DNA of 64,000 nt from Manis javanica. Lineage: Eukaryota > Chordata > Mammalia > Pholidota > Manidae. The notes beneath the pieces are model-generated. The model did not search any database and was not told the DNA's origin. It worked only from the letters and a program-made list of their open reading frames with translations. The stretch covers positions 24,447,343 to 24,511,342 of the forward strand of contig NC_133156.1 of the NCBI RefSeq assembly GCF_040802235.1. The letters run 5' to 3'. Shown here in pieces: positions 12,232 to 23,000 of this stretch; the stretch's first letter is position 1, and each line of letters starts with the position of its first letter. Made by a program: the position numbers and the translations under genes.

Positions 12232-12672
12232 AAAGGAGTGTTTGTATTTTTGTATAAATACCCAGAGATAGAACTACTGGGTCCTATGGTAATTCTATTT
12301 TTAGTTATTTGCAAAACATCCATACTGTTTTCCCTGGTGGCTGCACCAATTTACATTCCTACCAATAGTACACGAGAGTTCCTTCTCCTTCTCCTTGCCA
12401 GCTCTTGCTATTTCTTGTCTTGTTGACACCAGCCTTTCCAACTGGTGTGAAGTGATGTCTCATTGTAGTTTTGATTTGCATCTCCCTTGTGATTAGTGAT
12501 GTTGAGCATCTTTCCATGTGTCTGCATTTTTCTTTGAAAAATGTCTATTCAGGTCCTCTGCCCATTTTTTAATGGATTATTTGTTCTCTGGGTGTTCAAT
12601 CATATGAATTCTTTATATATTTTTGATATTAATACCTTACTGTATATAACATTCACAAATATTTTCTCCCAT
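12232..12672 (-). mobile_element. Old L1 ORF2 C-terminal fragment
   Basis: Minus-strand ORF2 tail. Visible segments are 'aaatacccagagatagaact', 'ggctgcaccaatttacattcc', 'gtgatgtctcattgtagtttt' and 'ttctttatatatttttgat'. It is diverged, without a 3' UTR, and unique to unit 2 among the four units, so it probably inserted after or was lost from the others. Confidence 0.85.
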
Positions 12673-12689
12673 TCATAGTCCTCTGAATG

Positions 12690-12995
12690 TGGAAGTGAAA
12701 GGAGAACTGATTTGCAAACAGAGGCTGATTTGAAGATATTATACCCGTGACACTGAAGACGGAGAAAGGCCAGGAGCCAAGGAAAGCTTGTGGGTCCCAG
12801 AAACTCCAATAAGAAAGGAAAGGGATTCTCTCCCTGAGTCCCCAGAAGGAACACGCCCTGCAGACATCTGGATTTTAGCCCACTAAGACTCATTTCAGGC
12901 TCTGGCCTCCAAAATGTAGGAACACAAATTTATTTCTTTTACACCTTCTGCTGCACTAATTTCTTACAGCAGCAGTAGGAAAGTGATACACACAT
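12690..12995 (+). repeat. Unnamed ancient dispersed repeat, copy 2
   Basis: Matches the right half of 4505-4990, including 'ggccaggagccaaggaaagc', 'agcccactaagactcatttcagg' and 'ttacagcagcagtaggaaa'. The left half appears replaced by the old L1 fragment. Confidence 0.6.
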
Positions 12996-15084
12996 TTTCC
13001 AAAAAAACCTCTTGTTTTTGAGGAAATTGAGTCTTAGCCTCTCAATTAATTCATTTTGCTTCCTTTGGGCAGAGGAATTTTGTGCTGAAATCTAGTCTAC
13101 TAGGTAAAAGAGAAAACCTAAAGTCAATTAGGAGATTGTCCTACATTCTCTGACCCAGTGAATTAACATTGCGTCTTTGTGTTTAAGTGCTTCATCTTTT
13201 AATTTCATGTTAATTATTCATTCTTTTAATTTCTATCATATCCAACTTTCCCGTAAATTTAGTTTCAACATAAAATATGGGATTATTGACTCTTTGTGTG
13301 TGTATATTTGTGTGAATGTGTTTATTGAAAGAAAATCATGTACAAATGCATCCACATATGCTCCTTTCCCATGAAAGAATTCTTGGATTTAAGAAGTATT
13401 TCCTAACATGTCACTTATTCCTAACATTCAAATGAATTAAATTTATATCTCACATAACCATCAGCAATAAGAAAACAGAGGCAGGGTGATTACATTTGCT
13501 TTCATTGTATAACCAATTAAAAAGATTTTGTGTTCTTTCTTGAATAATATATAAATGGATGCATGCAATATGTACTATTAATTTTTGTATGGTCTTTTAA
13601 ATCAGCAATTCTACATTTTAACTATGTGCAGCTTCTTGTACACATTATAACTCAATAAATTATATTTTTAAAAAGATTAGCGATGCATGTCTCAAGGTAA
13701 GATCTAGATCACTGCAAAGACGGAAGATTTTACTACTTTAAGCTATTCAAGTCCAAAAATGGAAGCAAGTGTTGGAGTGAGTAATTAGAGAGGGTATTTA
13801 GAGATGGCATCATATAGTTTCAAAGAAAGAGGTGCCTTCACTGCTGATTAAACTGGAAGACAAGATAACCCAGTCACATTCATCAGGGGTTGATCATATG
13901 TCTTCTAACTGGGTAGAAAGCAAAGTGCCTGGATATAAAAATAATAGGTTTAAATCAAGGCCATTCACATTTGGTAAACTCATTTTTAAAAACAATATTA
14001 ACCTACATATTACATAAATTTGTTCAAGGCAGGGGTGTGCTACAGCCTCTCACAGCAAGCCACAGAAACACAATGAGGAGACTCAGAGAAGATTGCAGAC
14101 TCATAAGTGAGCAGAGATCAGAACAACTCCCCATCATATAACTCCACTAGACAATAAAGACATCATAATAACCACTTGATTTAAGATAGCTTCTTATAGA
14201 GCAATAGCTGATATAATAATCAAAGAAAATAGCACTAATGAAAATTAAAATCGCCAGCACCTTCCTTCCTTTGGTATATGCCTGGTATTTGGGGACAGCA
14301 TTCATTCATAGTTTTCCTCTCATTCAAATTTATTTTAGATAACTGTCTGAACAAAGGACCAAACTGAGGTTTCATTCCAGGGAAACTTAAAGAAGTAGGA
14401 AGGGTGTGCATGCTTGTGGGGAAATGTTGGCGCCCCTGAATCACACAGCCAGGCAAGGATTCAAGCTCTGGCGAATCACCCTTTGATCATGAAGAGCCGA
14501 CCCCTGAGCACGTGGGGGTGCGGACTGGCTGACCTGACGCCGTTCACTCGCGGCTCCTGTAGAGGTGATGACTAAATCCTAAAGGGAGAGTTACTTCATT
14601 TAGAACAATAGAGGAATCCTAACTGCAGGCACCACTGGAATTTTCAGGGAGAAACAGAAAGGCAATTAATTAAAAAAATTCGTGAGTATTTATTCACCAC
14701 AATGCATAAAGCCCCTTTTGCAAGTACACCAATTTTCCCTACTTTAATGAACAGATGCACAATATGAAGAAGTATTTTGAATGCTAATAAACTGAGTATT
14801 AAAATATTATTTCCTCATATTAAAAGTCATCTTTGACTCTAAGCCCATATTATGTTAATCTATTTTTCAATTTACCTCTTTTAACCTACAGGGAGACAAT
14901 ATTTGATAATCAATTTTGCTAGTGCCTATCATAGATATTCTGAGCACTGAGTTTATGAGTATGAAACCAGAAAACCAGGTATAAAACATAGTGTGTTTAA
15001 AGTAAATGCCTGATATTAAATGTTTTGTCTTAATTTCCAAGGCGTGTGTTTCAGACATCCATCTAAAATTGCCATATTGCCAGC
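12996..15084. other. Intergenic spacer downstream of OR pseudogene 2
   Basis: AT-rich spacer paralogous in patches to 5000-7440. It includes the shared 155-bp patch (13709-13863, listed separately) and a short CpG-bearing tract at about 14425-14570 whose origin I do not recognise. No gene is supported. Confidence 0.5.
13709..13863 (+). repeat. Patch shared with 17447-17597, copy 1
   Basis: Starts at 'tcactgcaaaga' and runs through 'ttttactactttaagctattc' and 'ggaagcaagtgttgg' to 'aagacaa'. It is similar by eye to 17447-17597 in the same orientation. In the equivalent place of unit 1 (about 5790) this patch is absent. Confidence 0.65.
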
Positions 15085-15458
15085 TGTAGGACACAGCTAG
15101 TGAATAAGCACCCAGGCTGCCCCTCTTTTAAGGAGGCCCCGAGATATGTGGATAACAGACTGCGTGAGTGCCCCTGCTCTTCCCTTCCCCTGACCCTACT
15201 TCCTGCTCTTATGTTTCAAACGTGCCCATAAAGAATAAATCCCTGAAGCCCTAACCTCCTGCCACTGGACCCCAATAAATGCAGAGCCCCCAGCAGTGGT
15301 CATGCTCTCTCTCTGTCTCTGTACCCAAGCTCTCCCTGTGTGGCCCTCAGGAGTGCTGAAGACCCTCCAGTATGTGTGTGTAATACACCTAGTTTTTCCA
15401 GTTTCTTGATGGTTGTTGCAATAGTAATAAGAATCACAAGGGTGGGGCCTGCAACACA
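15085..15458 (+). mobile_element. Possible solo LTR (gammaretrovirus-like ERV fossil)
   Basis: About 374 bp beginning TG and ending CA, with an AATAAA signal near 15274 followed by a CT-rich segment ('gctctctctctgtctctg'). This layout is typical of class I ERV LTRs. No internal viral region is adjacent, so it would be a solitary LTR left by recombination between two LTRs. I did not find clear flanking repeats, so the exact ends are approximate. Its divergence cannot be judged without a second copy. Confidence 0.45.
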
Positions 15459-16053
15459 GTCTTCAGCAAGAAAAATCAGCAGTTACGATTCAGACAAGGA
15501 CCCTAGGGGTTCCTAGACTATAGCATCACTCTCAATAGGCTGGGACTTAGATGAAACAATGATAAAGACCACATTTCCAGTGAAAGAAATGAAGACATAC
15601 ATATAGAGAGAATGATAGACACAGCGTTGAAACTGTGCTTTCAGACTTTCTTCTGGAATGAATTATGCAAATAGAATTAGTCTAGCAAAATTTTTTTCTA
15701 TGTAAGTAATGTGACTCAACTATTTTATCCATAAAACAAGAACAAATTGCTTACAATGAATGATGTATGTCATTGGAGAAGATATTAGTAAGAAACCCAT
15801 GTTGCCCATGAAAGAGCAACTTCCAGATATTTCTGATCAGTTTTGAGAAAACCTTTGTGAATGTAGGAAAAAGCACCAAGAGAAAACTGTCTAGGCAACA
15901 GAGCAGAAAGAGTAATAAAGTGGTCACTTAAATTGTACAGAGGAGTTAAATTCAAACAAAAGGAAATACCAGAAAGTACACAGAAAGCAATCTCATTAAA
16001 GCATCACAATTTTGGAGTGGGAGGCTGTGAGCCCTGCATTCCTGGGCGTCTCC
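15459..16053. other. 3' flank of OR pseudogene 2
   Basis: Noncoding AT-rich sequence. 15880-16010 is paralogous to 7330-7450, 27850-28020 and 45690-45840 (the 'agagcaaaaagctaataaag' neighbourhood). It is the region just beyond the OR stop codon in each unit. Confidence 0.55.
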
Positions 16054-16960
16054 TCAGTCCAGCGCAGTTGGCTCCTTCATACCTGCTGGCCTAACAAGTC
16101 TTTCCAGAGCCATTTTTATGTCTTTGTTCCTGGGACTGTAGATGAAGGGGTTCAGCATGGGCATGACCATGGTGAGCATCACTGAGGCTGCTGCACTTGT
16201 GTATCCAGCAGAGGTGAGGTACACTCCTAGGCTTGTACAATAAAATAAGGAGACAATGGAGAGGTGAGAGGCACAGGTGGAAAATGCTTTATACTTCCCC
16301 TGGGCTGATGAGATTCCACGTATAGAGGATACTATCTTAGAGTAAGAGCAACGGGTCCCAGTGAGGGGACCACCAGCCCGCAGTGTAGCTGCGAAATACA
16401 TCAAAAGGTTATTAAAGAAACGGTCAGAACAGGCGAGTTGAATCACCTGGTTGAGTTCACAGAAAAAGTGTGGAATTTCTACACATGTACAGAAGGAAAG
16501 TTAGATATCATTAGGCTGTGTAACAAGGAATGCAGGGCACTCATGATCCAGGGCACAGAGCCAGGGATTCATGAGGACCGTGGAGGGCAGGGGGTGACAG
16601 ATGGCCACATACCAGTCACAGGCCATCACAGTCAGGAGGAAGTTGCCCAACTCTACAAAAAGTAGTAAAAATACATCTGGCTTATGCCTGTTTGCTTTTA
16701 GTCTGAATGCTCCCCAGAATGTTTGAGATGGTGGTGGAGGTGAAGCAGATGTCCACAAAGGACAGGTCAGAGAGGAAGAAGTACATGGGTGTGTGCAGGT
16801 GGGAGTCTGAGCTGACAGCCAGGATGAGGAGCAGGTTCCCAAACACAGTGATCAGGTACATGGAGAGGAAAAGCCCAAATATGACTGGCTGACATTCTGG
16901 TTCCTCTGAAAATACAAGAAGAATGAATACTGAAATCTGTGTATCATTTCTTGGTTCCAT
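16054..16960 (-). pseudogene. Olfactory receptor pseudogene 2 (OR7-like)
   Basis: A near full-length OR copy with start ATG at 16958-16960 (MEPRNDTQ). TM1-TM2 are well kept ([35 protein letters not shown]). The TM3-end motif is changed to [10 protein letters not shown], which replaces the arginine of the DRY-like motif needed for G-protein coupling. TM5-TM7 (16054-16446) keep the [10 protein letters not shown] segment, [13 protein letters not shown] and [16 protein letters not shown] (usual FIYSLRNKDIK). The three segments lie in different frames, so at least two frameshifts separate them. Among the five copies its C-terminal half is best preserved, which suggests relatively recent inactivation. 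OR7A/C/G-like. Confidence 0.92.
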
Positions 16961-17446
16961 GTGGTTGGACTGAATACCAGAAGAGAGGAAAAACCATTAA
17001 TTGTCACATACACAGCATTACTCACATAGATGGACAGCTACAGTTTACATTTTGCAAGCAAGAAATTAATTTCAGTATGCTGTGTATGGATCTATGCCCT
17101 TATGTGTTCTCCAATTTCATCTCTGATTAGGCATTTTATTCCATTCTTGGCATTTTCACTAAGAGGTCATATCTTCTACAGTTTTATTGAGAATATATTT
17201 CATGCATTTGAAGATGATATATCGGGTCATATATGTTCCAGCCACCATCTAAGCTGTGATTACAGGGTGCTGAGAAACAGAAGTCCCTACAAGACAATGA
17301 TGGTTAAAAATATAAACAAATAAAACTATTATGTAACATGTAAAGTGGTGGCAAGTGCTTTGAAGAAAATTCGAACAGAGACCTCAGGGCAAGATGGTAG
17401 GAGAACGAGTTTACGGGGAAGTGTGTGCCTGGCAGAGGGAAAATGG

Positions 17447-17597
17447 TCACTGCAAAGACTGAATATTTTACTACTTTCAGCTATTCCAGTCCAAAAAGGG
17501 AAGCAAGTGTTATAGTAATCAGAGAGGGTGATTAGAGATGGCATTAGACAGCATCAAAGGAAGAAGTGGCTTTGTTGCTGGTGAAACTTTAAGACAA
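17447..17597 (+). repeat. Patch shared with 13709-13863, copy 2
   Basis: Direct-orientation partner of 13709-13863 about 3.7 kb away. It interrupts the OR upstream flank: unit 1 at about 8950 continues with 'gcaaaggtcctgagg' wording, while here the sequence switches at 'tcactgcaaaga'. Confidence 0.65.
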
Positions 17598-17801
17598 AGG
17601 GAGTCACTCACCCACACTGTATACCTCTTGTTCTTATAAATCTGGTTGCAAAGGCATCTTGTGAATTGAAGTAGGTCTTAATGCCATGTGTTATTTGAGT
17701 TGTGGCCTCTGTGTTACAGAGGCCACATTGGAACACATGAGCTCATGTACCCTGCTCTGAGGACTACTTTCACTCCACAAGGCACAGACATACAGATACA
17801 C

Positions 17802-17830
17802 ATGCACACACACACACACACACACACACT
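17802..17830 (+). repeat. CA dinucleotide microsatellite
   Basis: About 12-14 uninterrupted CA units, following imperfect ACATGCACAC words. Likely length-variable. Confidence 0.95.
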
Positions 17831-18557
17831 CCGTGGCAGCCTGAGTCGTGCCTCTTGCCATGCCTTTCTCACCTCCAGCCCCAGTGATTAAGCTAGGAGT
17901 GGATATCACTCAAGCTGGACAGATCAGTGACAATTCCTACAAAGAGTGTTGAAAAGGGACCTAAAATGCCAATTAATAGGCTTCCTGTGGCCAAATAAAA
18001 TTGAGGAACCAGGTTGGTATGTGCATTTTATTCCCCAGATAAAAAGAAAATTTAAAAATTTGTTCAATATAGGAGGAGAGAGAAAGGAAGAAGGAGGAAG
18101 AGAATGAGAGAGAAAAATGAAGTGGACAAGAGTCGGTGGAAAGGTGTGATGGGTCAGGGGTCTCCGAAAGAGTGCCAGGGGGAGAGAGCATCCTTGGTTC
18201 TGGCAGCATTCCAACTCTTATTACAATCTCCTACATAGTCAGAAAAAATAATAAAGAAGCAAAAATAAATTTGGTCAATTTAGACAAAGTAGTGCTACCT
18301 TCATGGTGACAATCACGTACAGATTGAAATTTCCAAGACAAAAACTTGCTGAGGGAATAAACCAACACTTCACCAAAGGAACAAATTAGACATGTTACTT
18401 ATGAGACAGTGGAAGACTTGAATTTTCTATGCCTATTCCATATTTATTTGAGCAATTGGCTTTTATATGTTCTCATGGGGGGTAAGACAAGCCCCTTTCT
18501 CACTTTTCTTATAAGGTATCTTATTTTTACTGGGTGTTTTGTTTAGATCTCTTTTTT

Positions 18558-18701
18558 TGGCATGATTTTTAAAATTAAGATATCATTAATATACAATCTT
18601 TTAAAGGTTTCACCCGAGCAGCACTGTGGTTCTTACATTCACCCATATTATCAAGTTCTCTCACCCCCACACCTCACTGCAGTCACTATCCATCAGGTTT
18701 T
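18558..18701 (-). mobile_element. 5'-truncated L1 tail in the OR2 flank
   Basis: L1 3' UTR of the older subfamily also seen at 47571-47720 ('aagatatcattaatatacaat', 'cccatattatcaag', 'cagtcactatccatca'). It is flanked by GATCTCTTTTTT at 18546-18557 and 18702-18713, which read as a target-site duplication. The paralogous site in unit 1 (near 9690, 'gatttgatctcatttgtgac') is empty, which supports an insertion after duplication. Confidence 0.8.
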
Positions 18702-20040
18702 GATCTCTTTTTTAACAAATGCAAAAAGCACACTAATCCTGGTGCCACTGTTTGCACCACAGGCAAAATCCTCTCAAGGACATACTCTATAAAATTCTGC
18801 ATGCCCCATGGCACTCCATTTGTTAATCCAGAGTAATTTAAGATTCATACCTGAGGATATTATCTAATACACACACTTATTGCATTGTGCTGTGAATTTG
18901 CCATTAAATGTAACACCAAAGGAACAAGGTTTTCACATGCAATGTTCACTGTACTTTTTAAAAATGGTATATAAATATAAGTGCACTTGAAAAGAAACAC
19001 TTTTAAGAAGATGAGGAGTTACAACATCAGACAATGGTAGAGACATGAGACTGCTTAATTAGAGTGGTGGTTTCATACAACTGTGTTAAGTAAACATTAT
19101 TAAACTAAAATAAAAATAATTTAATTATATCAAGATGGATAAAAAAATGCCTGGTTAAATTTACCAAGACTTGAAAATAAAAAAATGTGACAGAAAGATA
19201 TTTAAAATGCTGGAGGAAGCAGTGTCTAAGTTATAGTTTCATCTTACATGAAGATATGGTATTCAAATATGTTCAGAAAGGACAAAGGTGATCTTTCTTC
19301 AGATGTCAGTAAAAATGCCTTTTAGATGATGGGAAAAGATTATGTAATATTAGAAAAAGTTCTAATCACAAAATTCCAAAAGGAATAATCAGGAACAATG
19401 TGCCATATTTTTACAAATCAACAGAGATGTGAAATCAAGTTAGAAACATGTTGTTTATTAGCATTAAATATACCAAAGAACGTTTCTTTTCATTTTTCTT
19501 TATAAGAAGTATTTGCAAGTGAAGAATATTAAAATGACAACTAAATTTTTCAGTAAGAAAAATAAAAAATAAAACATCAATGGAGAGAATATATATGACT
19601 GAGTGATAGATGTGACCCCACACAACTAATACACACTCACAATTCCCTACATACACAAATATTCATACCTAAGAGAACTCGGTGGCAAATGCAAAGTTGT
19701 TGGGAAAAAACATCCATTTCCTTGTTTGGAAGAAGGCAGCCAAAACAGGAATAAAAACACTCTGATACCACTATACACATGGAAAGAGCTTGTACAGACA
19801 ATTGACAATGCAGAAACAAATGAATACCTACCTCACAAATGAATTCATCATCGTAGCTAATGAAGTCATTACAAAGTAAATCTAGCGTGCCACATTTTTA
19901 CAAATCAAATCGAATTTCCTCCAGTGAATATCCAGAGTAAAAGATGCTGTAAAATGCATGTCTCATGAACTGATGTTGCAAGTTGGGATTTGCAAACAAT
20001 GCACTGGTCTGGATCTATCTAATCAATATAGGAACATTCT
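18702..20040. other. Right part of OR unit 2
   Basis: AT-rich noncoding sequence up to the L1-B insertion point. 19130-19660 is paralogous to 36770-37220 of unit 3, and 19930-20057 to 11000-11130. Open frames are not shared by the paralogues. Confidence 0.5.
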
Positions 20041-20057
20041 TGAATATGCCCCATTTA

Positions 20058-23000
20058 ATTTTATTTATTTATTTTTTAATTTTGGTGTCATTAATATACA
20101 ATTACATTAGGAAAATTATGTTTACTAGGCTCCCCCCTTCACCAAGTCCCCCCAACAAACCCCATTACAGTCACTGTCCATTAGCGTAGTAACATGCTGT
20201 AGAGTCACTACTTGCCTTCTCTGTGTTGCACAGCCATCCATATCCCCCACCCCACATTATAAATGCTAATCATAATGCCCCCTGTCTTTTTTCCCCCCCT
20301 TATCCCTCCCTTCGCACTCAGCCTCCCCAGTCCCTTTCCCTTTGGTAACTGTTAGTCCATTCTTGGATTCTGTGATTCTGCTGCTGCTTTGTTCCTTCAG
20401 TTTTTTCTTTGTTCTTATACTCCACAGATGAGTGAAATCATTTGGTACTTGTCTTTCTCCGCCTGACTTACTTCACTGAGCATAATACCCTCTAGCTCCA
20501 TTCATGTTGTTGTAAATGGTAGGATCTGTTTTCTTCTTATGGCTGAATAATATTCCATTGTGTATATGTACCACATCTTCTTTATCCATTCATCTACTGA
20601 TGGACACTTAGGTGCTTCCATTTCTTGGCTATTGTAAATAGTACTGTGATAAACATAGGGGGACATCTGGCTTTTACAAACTGGGCTGCTGCATTCTTAG
20701 GGTAAATTCCTAGAAGTGAAATTCCTGGGTCAAATGGTATTGCTATTTTGAGCTTTTTGAGGAACCTCCATACTGCTTTCCAAAATGGTTGAACTAATTT
20801 ACCTTCCACCCAGCAGTGTAGGAGGGTTCCCCTTTCTCCAAAACCTCGCCAACATTTGTTGTTGTTTGTCTTTTCGATGATGGTGATCCTTACTGGTGTG
20901 AGGTGCTATCTCATTGTGGTTTTAATTTGCATTTCTCTGATACCTAGCAATGTGGAGCATCTTTTCATGTGCCTGTTGGCCATATGAATTTCTTCTTTGG
21001 AGAACTGTCTATTCAGCTCCTCTGCCCATTTTTTATTGGATTATTTGCTTTTTGTTTGTTGAGGTATGTGAGCTCTTTATATATTTTGGATGTCAACCCT
21101 TTAACGGATCTGTCATTTATGAATATGTTCTCCCATACTGTACAATACCTTTTTGTTCTATTGATGGTGTCCTTTGCTGTACAGAAGCTTTTTAGCTTGA
21201 TATAGTCCCCTTGTTCATTTTTGCCTTTGTTTCCCTTGCCTGGGTAGATATGATAATGAAGAAGTCACTCATGTTTATGTCCAAGAGATTTTAGCCCATG
21301 TTTTTTTCTAAGAGTTTTATGGTTTCATGATTTACATTCAGGTCTTTGATCCATTTTGAATTTACTTTTGTGTATGGGGTTAGACAGTGATCCAGTTTCA
21401 TTCTCTTACATGTAGCTGTCCAGTTTTGCTAGCACCATCTTTTGAAGAGACTGTCCTTTCCCCATTGTATGTCTCTGGCTCCTTTATCATATATTAATTG
21501 GCTATATATGTTTGGGTTAATGTCTGGAGTCTCTATTCTGTTCCACTGGTCTGTGGCTCTGTTCTTGTGCCAATACCAAATTGTCTTGATCATTGTGGCT
21601 TTGTAGTAGAGCTTGAAGTTGGGGAGTGAGACCCCCCTACTTTATTCTTCCTTCTCAGGATTGCTTTGGCTATTCGGGGTCTTTGGCAGTTCCATGTGAA
21701 TTTTTGAACTATTTGTTCCAGTTCATTGAAGAATGCTGTTGGTAATTTGATAGGGATTGCATTGAATCTGTATATTGCTTTGGGCAGGATGGCCATTTTG
21801 ACGTTATTAATTCTTCCCAGCCAAGAGCATGGGATGAGTTTCCATTTGTTAGTGTCCTCTTTAATTTCTCTTAAGAGTGTCTTGTAGTTTTCAGGTTATA
21901 GGTCTTTCACGTCCTTGTTTAGGTTTACTCCTAGGTATTTTATTCTTTTTGATGCTATTGTGAATGGAATTGTTTTCCTGATTTCTCTTTCTATTGGTTC
22001 ATTGTTAGTGTATACGAAAGCTACAGATTTCTGTGTGTTAATTTTGTATCCTGCAACTATGCAGAATTCCGATATTAGTTCTAGTAGTTTTGCAGTGGAA
22101 GCTTTAGGGTTTTTTTATGTACAATATCATGTCATCTGCAAATAGTGACAGTTTGACTTCTTTACCAATCTGGACTCCTTGTATTTCTTTGTTTTGTCCA
22201 ATTGCTATGACTAGGACCTCCAGTACTATGTTGAATAACAGTGGGGAGAGTGGGCATTCCTGTCACAGAGGAAAAGCTTTCATACTATCGCTGTTCAGTA
22301 TGATGTTAGCTGTGGGTTTATCATATATGGCCTTTATTATGTTGAGGTAGTTGCCTTCTGTGGCCATTTTGTTGAGAGTTTTTATCATGAATGGATGTTG
22401 AATTTTGTCAAATGCCTTTTCAGCATCTATGGAGATGACCATATGGTTTTTGTCTTTCTTTTTGTTGATGTGGTGGATGATGTTGATGGATTTTCGAATG
22501 TTGTATCATCCTTGCATCCCTGGGATGAATCCCACTTGGTCATGGTGTATGATCCTCTTGATGTAGTTTTGGATTCTGTTTGCTAATGTTTTGTTGAGTA
22601 TTTTTGCATCTACGTTCATCAGGGATATTGATCTGTATTTTTCTATTTGGGTGGGATCTTTGCCTGGTTTTGGTATTAGGGTGATGTTGGCTTCATAGAA
22701 TGAGTTTGGGAGTATTCCCTCCTCTGCTATTTTTTGGAAAACTTTAAGGAGAATGGGTGTTATGTCTTCTCTGTATGTCTGATAAAATTCTGAAGTAAAT
22801 CCATCTGACCCGGGGGTTTTGTTCTTGGGGTGTTTTTTGATTATCAATTCAATTTCGTTGCTGGTAATTGGTCTGTTTAGATTTTCTGTTCCTTAATGGG
22901 TCAGTCTTGGAAGGTTCTATTTTTCTAAGAAGTTGTCCATTTCTCCTAGGTTTTCCAGCTTGTTGGCATATAGGTTTTCATAGTACTCTCTAATTATTCT

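Larger units (their letters stand above)
16961..18557. other. Upstream flank of OR pseudogene 2
   Basis: Noncoding. It contains the second copy of the shared patch (17447-17597), a CA microsatellite (17806-17830) and a purine-rich run of GGA/GAA words (18068-18115). Paralogous pieces in other flanks are noted in those entries. Confidence 0.55.

Noticed and set aside
14425-14570. A tRNA gene or tRNA-derived SINE in the CpG tract
   Set aside because: I could not find A-box and B-box motifs at proper spacing or a cloverleaf.
17691-17909. A frame with a valine-cysteine run (VCVCVCVCV)
   Set aside because: It is a translation of the CA/TG microsatellite.
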